64,000 bases of DNA from an uncultured Sulfurovum sp. Lineage in GTDB: Bacteria > Campylobacterota > Campylobacteria > Campylobacterales > Sulfurovaceae. The notes under the pieces are model-generated. The model saw only the letters and a list, made by a program, of their open reading frames with translations. It was not told where the DNA came from and ran no database searches. The DNA lies in contig CACVAX010000006.1 of NCBI GenBank assembly GCA_902727935.1, positions 62,001-126,000 on the forward strand, given 5' to 3'. How positions within the stretch are numbered: position 1 is the stretch's first letter; each line of letters begins with the position of its first letter. The translations under genes and the position numbers were made by a program. This document shows positions 43,767 through 51,231 of the stretch, in pieces.

Positions 43767-44909
43767 ATGAGTGAAGAGTTAGAGATTGAAGAAGATAAAA
43801 TATTAGATGACTCTATGGTTGATGGTCATGTTGTTAATCCTTTTTCAACAAAAGATATTAAGATAACAAATGCAACTATTTCTCTTTCTAGTTTGATCTC
43901 AAGGTTGGAACATAATGAAATTGATTTAAACCCTGATTTTCAAAGAAATGGAAACTTATGGAATAAAAAACAAATGAGTAGACTTATTGAGTCTATTTTA
44001 TTGAAATTGCCATTACCTGTTTTTTATTTTGATGTATCCGATCCTGACAGATGGATTGTAGTAGATGGATTACAACGGCTCTCTACGCTAAAAAAATTTA
44101 TTGTAAATGAAATTGACAAGCAGAGTAAGACTAAGGGTTTTAATCTTGTTGATTTAGAGTTTTTGGATTTAAATGGAAAAAATTATACAGAGTTAGATAG
44201 GTCATTTAAAAGAATTATTAATGAAACACAAATTATAACTTATCAGATAGAAGCACAAACACCAAAGGAAGTCAGGTATTCTTTATTTAATAGAATTAAT
44301 ACGGGTGGATTAACGCTTAATACTCAAGAGATACGACAAGCATTAAATCAAAGTGGTGATGGGGTAAAGTTTTTACAAGAAATTTCTGAAAATGAAACTT
44401 TTAAAGAAGTTGTAGATTTAAGTTCCAAAAGAATGAAAGATAGAGAGTTGATTTTACGATATATTGTTTTTAAATTAGCTATTTTTGAAAAAAATAAATT
44501 TGGTAAAATGAGTGAATATTTAGATAAAGCGATGGAAAAATTGGATTCTATTGGAGATAATTCAGAACTAAATAGGATAAAAAATATATTTATTGAGACT
44601 TTAAAATTTACAGTGAAAATATTTGGAGAAAAGCATAAATTTAGCCGTTCTATTGCTAATAAAGTTTCTACAAAAACACTTAATCAGTCATTGTTTGATG
44701 TGATTACAGTATGTTTTTCTGAAATACAGAATAAAGAATTGTTTTTAGAGAAAAAAGATATTTTTGTAGAGAAGTTTGTAAAATTGATAGAAGATGAGCA
44801 AGGAGATTTTTCAAAGGCTATTACAGAAGGAACTAGTGATAGAGCTACAATTGAAACTCGTTTTAGAATAATGAATGAATTAATAAAGGAGGTAATAAAT
44901 GAAAATTGA
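43767..44909 (+). CDS. DUF262-domain protein (GmrSD/ParB-like fold)
   Basis: 380 residues. DUF262 core: LISRLEHNEIDLNPDFQRNG (P-x-FQR motif), NKKQMSRLIESILLKLPLPV, WIVVDGLQRLSTLKKFI (the D-G-x-Q-R motif, with Leu at the variable place) and YSLFNRINTGGLTLNTQEIR. The fold is ParB/sulfiredoxin-like and can hydrolyse nucleotides or nick DNA; many members are in defence systems such as GmrSD. The C-terminal half is helical. The following ATPase gene overlaps by 11 bases and has AAAGGAGG. GAAAGGACTTTGA precedes the ATG. Gene 1 of a three-gene cassette. Confidence 0.8.
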   Translation: MSEELEIEEDKILDDSMVDGHVVNPFSTKDIKITNATISLSSLISRLEHNEIDLNPDFQRNGNLWNKKQMSRLIESILLKLPLPVFYFDVSDPDRWIVVDGLQRLSTLKKFIVNEIDKQSKTKGFNLVDLEFLDLNGKNYTELDRSFKRIINETQIITYQIEAQTPKEVRYSLFNRINTGGLTLNTQEIRQALNQSGDGVKFLQEISENETFKEVVDLSSKRMKDRELILRYIVFKLAIFEKNKFGKMSEYLDKAMEKLDSIGDNSELNRIKNIFIETLKFTVKIFGEKHKFSRSIANKVSTKTLNQSLFDVITVCFSEIQNKELFLEKKDIFVEKFVKLIEDEQGDFSKAITEGTSDRATIETRFRIMNELIKEVINEN

Positions 44910-46020
44910 TAGAGTAAAAATAAAAAACTTTAAAAGTTTAAGAGGTATTAATATTAAACTTAGTAATTTAACACTTATTACAGGTGTTAATAGTAGTGGA
45001 AAATCATCTTTTATTCAAACATTATTATTATTGAAACAGAATCAGATAGTTTTTGATAATCAAGTTAAAAAAAATTTAACTATTAACGGTGAGTATGTTG
45101 AATTAGGAAATAAAAAAGATATTCTGTTTGAAGATGCGTATGAAGAGAATATTGAAATAGGACTTTTTTTTGAATGTCCTGCTTCTGGAGCAGAAAGTGA
45201 ATTACAAATTCCATTTAATAATAAAACTTTGAAAATTATTGATAGTAGTCATTTTATATTGAATTCTTTTTATCATGAGGTGAACCTTTTTAATGATGAT
45301 TTTCAATATATTATGACAGATAGAGCTTTACCTAGCATTACTTATGGGTTATCAGATGAACAGGTTGAGCGAAATCTTATAGGGTTTAGAGGAGAATTTT
45401 CTGCACATTATTTAGCAGAAAATCGACATAGACCTGTATCTATTGAAGGATTAAAACATAGAGATAGTAAAACTAATCAATTATTGGAAAATGTATCTTT
45501 ATGGCTTGGAGAGATAAGTAATGGAATCGAAATTTCAGCAACAGTGTATAGTGAATTACAGCAGGTTAATTTAACTTATAGTTATATTTATGGGGATAAG
45601 AGAACTGATAAATATACCCCTTTAAATGTAGGTTTTGGAATTACCTATGTATTACCTATAATCGTAGCTATTTTAAAAGCTAAAGAAGGAGATTTACTAA
45701 TCATAGAAAATCCAGAATCTCATTTACATCCAGCAGGTCAATCTAAAATAGCAGAACTTTGTGCTATCGCTTCTGCTAATGGAGTTCAAATTATAGTTGA
45801 GACGCATAGTGACCATTTTTTAAATGGGATTAGAGTAGCAACTAAAAAAGGACTTTTAACTCCTGAGCAATCTAGTGTTTATTTCTTTAGAAAAGATAAA
45901 GATGAGTTAGAAACAAAAATAGATGAAATCCATATAAATAGTAATGGTGGAATTGATAATTACCCTAAAGGTTTTTTTGATCAGTTTGATGATGATTTAG
46001 ATGAACTTTTAGGACTCTAG
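44899..46020 (+). CDS. DUF3696-type AAA ATPase
   Basis: 373 residues. DRVKIKNFKSLRGINIKLSN, Walker A GVNSSGKSS (29-37), mid-domain with AENRHRPVSIEGLKHRDSK, FGITYVLPIIVAILKAKEGD, Walker B LLIIENPESHLHPAGQ, switch VETHSDHFLNGIR and the DUF3696 C-terminus EIHINSNGGIDNYPKGFFDQ. ABC/OLD-like ATPases of this group are paired with effectors in several defence systems. It lies between a DUF262 gene and an unknown 273-residue gene, all with overlapping or near-touching ends, so the three act as one unit. Confidence 0.82.
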   Translation: MKIDRVKIKNFKSLRGINIKLSNLTLITGVNSSGKSSFIQTLLLLKQNQIVFDNQVKKNLTINGEYVELGNKKDILFEDAYEENIEIGLFFECPASGAESELQIPFNNKTLKIIDSSHFILNSFYHEVNLFNDDFQYIMTDRALPSITYGLSDEQVERNLIGFRGEFSAHYLAENRHRPVSIEGLKHRDSKTNQLLENVSLWLGEISNGIEISATVYSELQQVNLTYSYIYGDKRTDKYTPLNVGFGITYVLPIIVAILKAKEGDLLIIENPESHLHPAGQSKIAELCAIASANGVQIIVETHSDHFLNGIRVATKKGLLTPEQSSVYFFRKDKDELETKIDEIHINSNGGIDNYPKGFFDQFDDDLDELLGL

Positions 46021-46021
46021 T

Positions 46022-46843
46022 ATGGAGGTTTTGATTAATGAGTTGTCTTTAGATGGACAATTCAAAGATGAGAATGAGTTTTTAGATGGCTTCGATGAGA
46101 TTTTAAAACTAATTAAGTTTTTAGATAGATTAGAGTTTATACTTCTCAAAGAATATAGTTTTTTTCAATCAAAAGTGACTCTTGAATCTAAGCTAGACGA
46201 TTTTTTGAGACTTAGAACAGATAGAGCTAGAAAGATGAAACAGTTTTTATTGAAACTAGCTTATAATCCACCTTATTGGAATGATACAAAAAAACATAAC
46301 TGTTCTAATAATAGTTATACTTATAATTTAGATAGTATTTGTAATACATCTTTAGCAGAGAGTTGTGAAAGAGATAATATTGTACTTTCTTTTAAACATA
46401 ATAATTTTTTAAAAAGTAATTTATCTATTGAAAAAAACAATGAGCATATAGATATTTATAATTTTATTGATAAACATCAGTTTTTGGAATATCTTTTATC
46501 TGTTTCTAAAATAAAACCTATGATTTATTGTAAATTTAAATTTGAAAACACTAATCTTAACTTTTCATCATTACCTGAAGTAGATGGATTCTCTTTATTA
46601 GAAACCTCTCAACAAATAGGTGAATTTATAGATGCTTTTAATCAGTTTTCGAAAATGGGTTGGAAGGACATTATGAGTTCTGATGGATTACAGTATAAAA
46701 AGTATAATGGAATAGAGTTTGGAGATAAAGTGGTTTATAAATTTAGAGTTACCCAAAAATATAGATGTTTCGGTTATCGTGAGAAAGACGAGTTTTTTAT
46801 TTTAAAATTTGAAATAGACCATAAAATGAGTAATAATGGGTAG
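46022..46843 (+). CDS. Unrecognised third protein of the DUF262-DUF3696 cassette
   Basis: 273 residues, no signal peptide or membrane helix. N-terminal half is helical, starting with NELSLDGQFKDENEFLDGFD; YNPPYWNDTKKHN follows a basic helix (LRLRTDRARKMKQFLLKLAY-like). The C-terminal 40 residues (GDKVVYKFRVTQKYRCFGYR, then EKDEFFILKFEIDHKM) look like the small beta-sheet end of RelE/HigB-type proteins, but this is only a visual likeness. It begins one base after the ATPase stop. Similar proteins are expected beside DUF3696 ATPases. Effector or cofactor of the cassette by position; no function can be assigned. Confidence 0.55.
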   Translation: MEVLINELSLDGQFKDENEFLDGFDEILKLIKFLDRLEFILLKEYSFFQSKVTLESKLDDFLRLRTDRARKMKQFLLKLAYNPPYWNDTKKHNCSNNSYTYNLDSICNTSLAESCERDNIVLSFKHNNFLKSNLSIEKNNEHIDIYNFIDKHQFLEYLLSVSKIKPMIYCKFKFENTNLNFSSLPEVDGFSLLETSQQIGEFIDAFNQFSKMGWKDIMSSDGLQYKKYNGIEFGDKVVYKFRVTQKYRCFGYREKDEFFILKFEIDHKMSNNG

Positions 46844-46854
46844 GAGAATATAAT

Positions 46855-48153
46855 ATGACATTAACATTCCTATGGACAGACATCATGGTCTGGCTGTTAG
46901 TAGTGGCTTTAGTGGCTTGGGGTTTTGTAATTTCACGTTCACCACAAGTTAAAAAACAATGGCAAACTATTTTTAAATCTTCCGTTGCCATGATTTCAGC
47001 CATGGTGCTTGTGGTTTATTTAGTATTTGCACTCTTAGATTCGGTACATTTTCATAAAGAAAATAGTTCTGAAATGGTGAGTCTGCTTGACATGGCATTT
47101 GAAAATCGTATTTCTGAGGTTGAACGAACTTATTCAGCTCCTTTTGCTACGGTGGAGTATGCCAAGTCCATTGTGAGTGAAAATGGTGTGACGAAGCAGA
47201 TTAATTTACCTTTGAAATATGTGAATGAAACTAGTATTTTTAATGCAACATTCTTTGCAATACTTGTTGGGATGACCATTAGCATTATTCTTGTTGGACT
47301 ACATCTTATTTGGCGAAAGAGAAAAGGCTATAAGCAAATAATTGCTTGGAATGCAGCTTATGCCACCTTAGGGGTGATTGTTATTATTTTTACTTGGCTC
47401 TATATGTTGAGTTTTGATTATCATGTGTTGGGAACAGATAAAGTTGGTGGAGATGTATTATATCAAAGTTTAAAAAGTATCAGAACAGGGGTACTTATTG
47501 GGATATTAACTACTTTAGTCACACTACCTTTAGCCATATTTTTAGGTATTTCAGCTGGGCTGTTTAGAGGCTGGATTGATGATGTTATTCAGTACATTTA
47601 CACAACATTAAATTCAATCCCTGGTGTTCTTTTGATTGCTGCTGCTGTTTTACTCATGCAAGTAGTTATGGACAATAATCCTCAATGGTTTGAAACCACG
47701 CAAGAGCGTTCTGATTTACGCTTACTCTTTTTAGTGCTAATTTTGGGTATTACTTCTTGGACTGGGCTTTGTAGGTTGTTACGTGCAGAGACCTTAAAGA
47801 TTTCTCAAGTGGAGTTTGTGACAGCTGCTAAGGCATTTGGGGTAGGAAAGTTGTCGATTATTCGTAAACATATTATTCCAAATTTGATGCATATTATTCT
47901 TATTTCTATTGTTTTAGATTTTTCTGGATTAGTTTTAGCAGAAGCCGTACTCTCTTATGTGGGTGTTGGGGTTGACCCAACCATGCACTCATGGGGAAAT
48001 ATGATTAACCAAGCAAGACTAGAGATGGCACGTGAGCCTATGGTGTGGTGGTCGTTGTTTTCTGCTTTTGTGTTTATGTTTATATTGGTACTGGCTGCAA
48101 ATTTATTTTCAGATAGGATTCAGACGGTGCTTGACCCAAGGAATAATGCGTAA
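46855..48153 (+). CDS. ABC transporter permease (DppC/YejE type)
   Basis: 432 residues. Longer than normal DppC proteins because of an N-terminal part with three helices and a periplasmic stretch (about 60-130). The transport domain follows: YQSLKSIRTGVLIGILTTLV, EAA loop VEFVTAAKAFGVGKLSIIRK, HIIPNLMHIILISIVLDFSG and LSYVGVGVDPTMHSWGNMIN, as in YejE of the microcin C importer. GTAGGAGAATATA precedes the ATG. It is separated from the first permease by the DUF262 cassette and from the ATPase by a 5.6-kb cassette. Confidence 0.9.
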   Translation: MTLTFLWTDIMVWLLVVALVAWGFVISRSPQVKKQWQTIFKSSVAMISAMVLVVYLVFALLDSVHFHKENSSEMVSLLDMAFENRISEVERTYSAPFATVEYAKSIVSENGVTKQINLPLKYVNETSIFNATFFAILVGMTISIILVGLHLIWRKRKGYKQIIAWNAAYATLGVIVIIFTWLYMLSFDYHVLGTDKVGGDVLYQSLKSIRTGVLIGILTTLVTLPLAIFLGISAGLFRGWIDDVIQYIYTTLNSIPGVLLIAAAVLLMQVVMDNNPQWFETTQERSDLRLLFLVLILGITSWTGLCRLLRAETLKISQVEFVTAAKAFGVGKLSIIRKHIIPNLMHIILISIVLDFSGLVLAEAVLSYVGVGVDPTMHSWGNMINQARLEMAREPMVWWSLFSAFVFMFILVLAANLFSDRIQTVLDPRNNA

Positions 48154-48176
48154 TTTAGGAATAGATTCTTTAAAAA

Positions 48177-48185
48177 TGCTATAAT
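48177..48185 (+). promoter_or_regulatory. Extended -10 promoter before the DUF4143 genes
   Basis: TGCTATAAT at 48177-48185 is an extended -10 (TGnTATAAT), 33 bases before the ATPase start. The -35 region is weak. It would transcribe the third cassette independently of the transporter. Confidence 0.45.
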
Positions 48186-48217
48186 TAAGGAATACACTCC
48201 CTAAAAAGGATAAATAG

Positions 48218-49519
48218 ATGGACTCTATTCTTCTTGAAGATAACCCTCATTGGATTAAAAAAGTCAATGAGGTTTATAATGATTATACTCACCGTGAGTT
48301 ATTAGATAAAGCTTTAGCTTATATGTCGGCTAAAGAGGTAGTAGCTATTATTGGGGCTAGACGTGTGGGAAAGAGTTCATTGACGAAGTTGATGATGAAG
48401 TCTTTGCTTCAAAATATAAATGCAAAAAATATCTTTTTTATTAATTTAGAAAAACCTTCTTTTATTCCTTATAAAAATGACCCTACTTATTTAGAGACCA
48501 TTTATGATGCTTATTTGAAATTAGCCAATCCAAATTTAGATGAAAAAATTTACTTTTTTATTGATGAGATTCAGATTGTTGATTCTTGGGAAGTGTTCAT
48601 TAAGTCTAAATATGAAAACTCCAATATAAAGTTTGTGATTACTGGTTCAAATGCTTCTTTATTAGCAAACTCTTATGCTACGTTATTGACGGGCAGAGTA
48701 CTGAAACTTGAACTTAGTTCTTTTAATTTTCGAGAGTTTTTGAATTATAAACAGATAGGGTACTCAAATGCATTAGAAGTAGCTCAAAATCGAATAGAGA
48801 TTAAAAGAGCAATGGATGAATATTTTAAATGGGGTGGGTATTATTCAGTATTTTCAAATGCAGATGAACAAGTAAAAGTAGCTCTTTTAAAAAACATTGC
48901 TGAAGACATTATTTTAAAGGATATCGTGCCACGATACAGTATTAAAAACTCTGAAGCCATTCGTGATTTATTTTTTTATGTGGTCTCAAATGCTACAACC
49001 CAATTAAATTATTCTAGGTTAGGAAAAAAATTAGGAATTAATGGAAAAACCATTAAAGAGTACATAGGCTACTTTCAAGATAATTTCTTAGTAAAAACTA
49101 TCCCTAATTATCATACGAAATTAACAGAGCAGATAAAGTCCGTTAAAAAGTTGTATGTAACAGATAATGGCTTTCTAAATTTAGGAATTAAACGTACTGA
49201 AGACCAAGGAGCTATGTTAGAAAACATGGTTTTTACTGCTTTGAATGAAGAGAAGCTAAGTTATCTACTTGATGGTAAAGAGTGTGACTTTTATGTTGAT
49301 GGGATTATGTATCAAGTTTCTTATGACATTGAAGAGGAAAAAACGCGAAAGCGTGAGTTAGAGGGCTTTAAGTTCTTTGCTGATAAGTTGGGTAAAGAAC
49401 ATGGAGTTCTTGTTACTTATGATGTGAATGAAGTTTTGGAGTATAAAGGTGTTGGAGTTGATGTTATTGGGTTGGATGGTTTTTTGATTGATTTTAAAAG
49501 CAATTTAGATATAATTTAA
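48218..49519 (+). CDS. AAA_14/DUF4143 ATPase
   Basis: 433 residues. P-loop VVAIIGARRVGKSSLTKLMM (Lys52), Walker B YFFIDEIQIVDSWE, sensor VITGSNASLLA, arginine-containing LTGRVLKLELSSFNFREFLN. A winged-helix-like segment (SRLGKKLGINGKTIKEYIGY) and the DUF4143 domain follow, ending in a PD-(D/E)XK-like strand set (LDGKECDFYVDGIMYQVSYD). The family is widespread and mostly uncharacterised, and suspected in mobile or defence contexts. It is followed 21 bases later by a second member, which is only distantly similar. Confidence 0.82.
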   Translation: MDSILLEDNPHWIKKVNEVYNDYTHRELLDKALAYMSAKEVVAIIGARRVGKSSLTKLMMKSLLQNINAKNIFFINLEKPSFIPYKNDPTYLETIYDAYLKLANPNLDEKIYFFIDEIQIVDSWEVFIKSKYENSNIKFVITGSNASLLANSYATLLTGRVLKLELSSFNFREFLNYKQIGYSNALEVAQNRIEIKRAMDEYFKWGGYYSVFSNADEQVKVALLKNIAEDIILKDIVPRYSIKNSEAIRDLFFYVVSNATTQLNYSRLGKKLGINGKTIKEYIGYFQDNFLVKTIPNYHTKLTEQIKSVKKLYVTDNGFLNLGIKRTEDQGAMLENMVFTALNEEKLSYLLDGKECDFYVDGIMYQVSYDIEEEKTRKRELEGFKFFADKLGKEHGVLVTYDVNEVLEYKGVGVDVIGLDGFLIDFKSNLDII

Positions 49520-49540
49520 AAAATCCATAGGAAAATAGAT

Positions 49541-50806
49541 ATGATAGTTAGAAAATTCCTAAGTAAAATCATAAATGAGTTAAGTTCGAGGGAAGTGCTT
49601 TTTCTCTTAGGAACACGCCAAGTAGGTAAAACAACACTCTCTAAACTCATTGCACAAGAGTCTGGTTTTGAGAATATTTTCTTTTTTGACTTTGAAGATA
49701 AAGAATATAGAGTATTATTTGATAATGTTTCTGTTAAGAAGTTGGAGCAGGTATTTAAATTAGAAGGTATTCATAGTCAAAAACAAACGCTTATTATCTT
49801 TGATGAGATTCAGTTACTTCAAGACCCTTCTAATATGTTAAAACTCATTTATGACCATTTTCCTAATTTAAAAATTATTGCCACAGGGAGTTCTTCTTTA
49901 CAAATAAAAGCAAAATTTTCAGACTCTTTAGCAGGTAGAAAAAAGATTTATAAGATTGAACCTCTTGATTTTGATGAGTTTCTACTTTTTAAAGGAGAAG
50001 AAAAACTTTTAAGGCTTCGTACGATGTTTAAAGAAGAGGAAGATAAGCTCTCTTTAGCTTCGATTATAAAGAGTCAAACTCAGAGGTTTTTGGAGCTTTT
50101 TGAGGAGTATTTAATTTATGGAGGATATCCTGAAGTTGTATTACTTGGAAGTAAAGAAGCTAAAGTAGAAAAGTTAGACTCTATTGCTTCTTCTTACATT
50201 CAAAAAGATATTAAAGATTTAGCAAACATAGAAAATATTGATGGGTATAATAAGTTGATTCAATATTTGTCAATTAATATAGGAAATATGATAAATTTAT
50301 CGAGTATTTCTACAGCCATTGGACTTTCATTACCTACGGTTAAAAAATATATTAATCTGCTTCAAGAAACGTTCATTATAGACGAGTTAAAACCATTTTT
50401 TAGAAATAAAAACAAAGAGATTAGTAAAAATGGAAAGATTTTTTTTAAAGATATAGGGGTTAGAAACTTACAAATAAAAAGTTTTAATTCTCTTTCCTAT
50501 AGAACTGATATAGGGGAGTTATATGAAAACTATGTTTTTAATAGACTTCAAAGTCAAAACATACTTTCATCTCTTTATATGTACAGAACGCAATCAAAAA
50601 CTGAAATAGATTTTGTACGAGTTAAAGAGTCTATAGCTTCTTTATATGAAGTCAAATCAGGTTCAAATAAAAAAATACCAAAAGCTATTTTGGAGTTTGA
50701 GAAGAGGTATGAGAGTGAGTTTTTGAAGATTGATAAATTTGTTGTGAATAGGGATATTTTAGATTTTAAGCAAGGGGTTATGTTTGTTCCTGCTTTTTTG
50801 TTGTGA
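49541..50806 (+). CDS. Second AAA_14/DUF4143 ATPase
   Basis: 421 residues. P-loop LFLLGTRQVGKTTLSKLIAQ (Lys30), Walker B IIFDEIQLLQDP, sensor IIATGSSSLQIK, SLAGRKKIYKIEPLDFDEFL, winged helix ISTAIGLSLPTVKKYINLLQ and DUF4143 end with TEIDFVRVKESIASLYEVKS (the Asp and ExK of a nuclease-like fold). The two neighbours differ throughout, so this is not a recent duplication. AGGAAAATAG precedes the ATG. After the stop, a 7-bp hairpin (AAACTAA/TTAGTTT, 50812-50829) may end the transcript. Confidence 0.82.
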   Translation: MIVRKFLSKIINELSSREVLFLLGTRQVGKTTLSKLIAQESGFENIFFFDFEDKEYRVLFDNVSVKKLEQVFKLEGIHSQKQTLIIFDEIQLLQDPSNMLKLIYDHFPNLKIIATGSSSLQIKAKFSDSLAGRKKIYKIEPLDFDEFLLFKGEEKLLRLRTMFKEEEDKLSLASIIKSQTQRFLELFEEYLIYGGYPEVVLLGSKEAKVEKLDSIASSYIQKDIKDLANIENIDGYNKLIQYLSINIGNMINLSSISTAIGLSLPTVKKYINLLQETFIIDELKPFFRNKNKEISKNGKIFFKDIGVRNLQIKSFNSLSYRTDIGELYENYVFNRLQSQNILSSLYMYRTQSKTEIDFVRVKESIASLYEVKSGSNKKIPKAILEFEKRYESEFLKIDKFVVNRDILDFKQGVMFVPAFLL

Positions 50807-50847
50807 TTTCTAAACTAAAAGATTAGTTTCTCATCATTTATTCTTTA

Positions 50848-50856
50848 TGCTATAAT
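50848..50856 (+). promoter_or_regulatory. Extended -10 promoter before vapB remnant and second ATPase-HNH pair
   Basis: TGCTATAAT at 50848-50856 is an extended -10, about 24 bases before the antitoxin ATG. It repeats the element at 48177. It may now drive the ATPase-HNH pair downstream. Confidence 0.45.
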
Positions 50857-50879
50857 GATTAAAACTAGAAGGAAAAGTC

Positions 50880-51185
50880 ATGCAATTAAATATAAATATT
50901 GAAGATGCTTATCTTCAGAAACAGATTACTCATTATATTTCAGACAAACATATTCAAGCCAATGATTTTATGGTTGAACTTTTAGAGCATTTTTTTAAAA
51001 AAGAAGAAACTCTTTTAAAGTATAAAATTCAAAGTCCTGAAAAAAAAGCAACAACTATTGATTTTAATTTAGAGAGTGAAACTGCCTACAAGCTATTTGA
51101 AGATGTAAATGATGTAGAAAGTTATGCTAAAAAGTTAAGATGCGTCTACTTGTCTTATAAACAATCTCCCTCTTGTTACTTATAA
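50880..51185 (+). CDS. VapB-like antitoxin, C-terminus altered
   Basis: 101 residues; AGAAGGAAAAG lies before the ATG. The first 87 residues look like a small antitoxin: QLNINIEDAYLQKQITHYIS, a helix, then a linker and KLFEDVNDVESYAKKLR, the usual toxin-binding tail of VapB/RelB proteins. The last 14 residues (CVYLSYKQSPSCYL) are read in a different frame from the toxin codons and are not natural. The toxin start codon (51140) lies inside it, as in intact vapBC pairs. Probably a relic; may still bind its operator. Confidence 0.55.
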   Translation: MQLNINIEDAYLQKQITHYISDKHIQANDFMVELLEHFFKKEETLLKYKIQSPEKKATTIDFNLESETAYKLFEDVNDVESYAKKLRCVYLSYKQSPSCYL

Positions 51186-51228
51186 TGTTAAAGATTTTAG
51201 ATATATTCCTAATTTAATTATGGCTTAA
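51140..51228 (+). pseudogene. VapC (PIN-domain) toxin remnant with internal deletion
   Basis: ATG 51140 opens MRLLVL, the usual first strand of a PIN-domain toxin, then hits a stop (51158-51160). From 51160 another frame reads NNLPLVTYNVKDFRYIPNLI and ends MA-stop at 51228, the normal C-terminus of VapC proteins (V-T-x-N-x-x-D-F). About 90 codons with the catalytic acidic residues are missing, and the joint is out of frame. The toxin is dead. Confidence 0.65.
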
Positions 51229-51231
51229 TCA

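Noticed and set aside
48171..48185. AATGCTATAAT as a further copy of the acetate-regulon box
   Set aside because: Only one half-site is present, and it is better explained as an extended -10 (TGCTATAAT).
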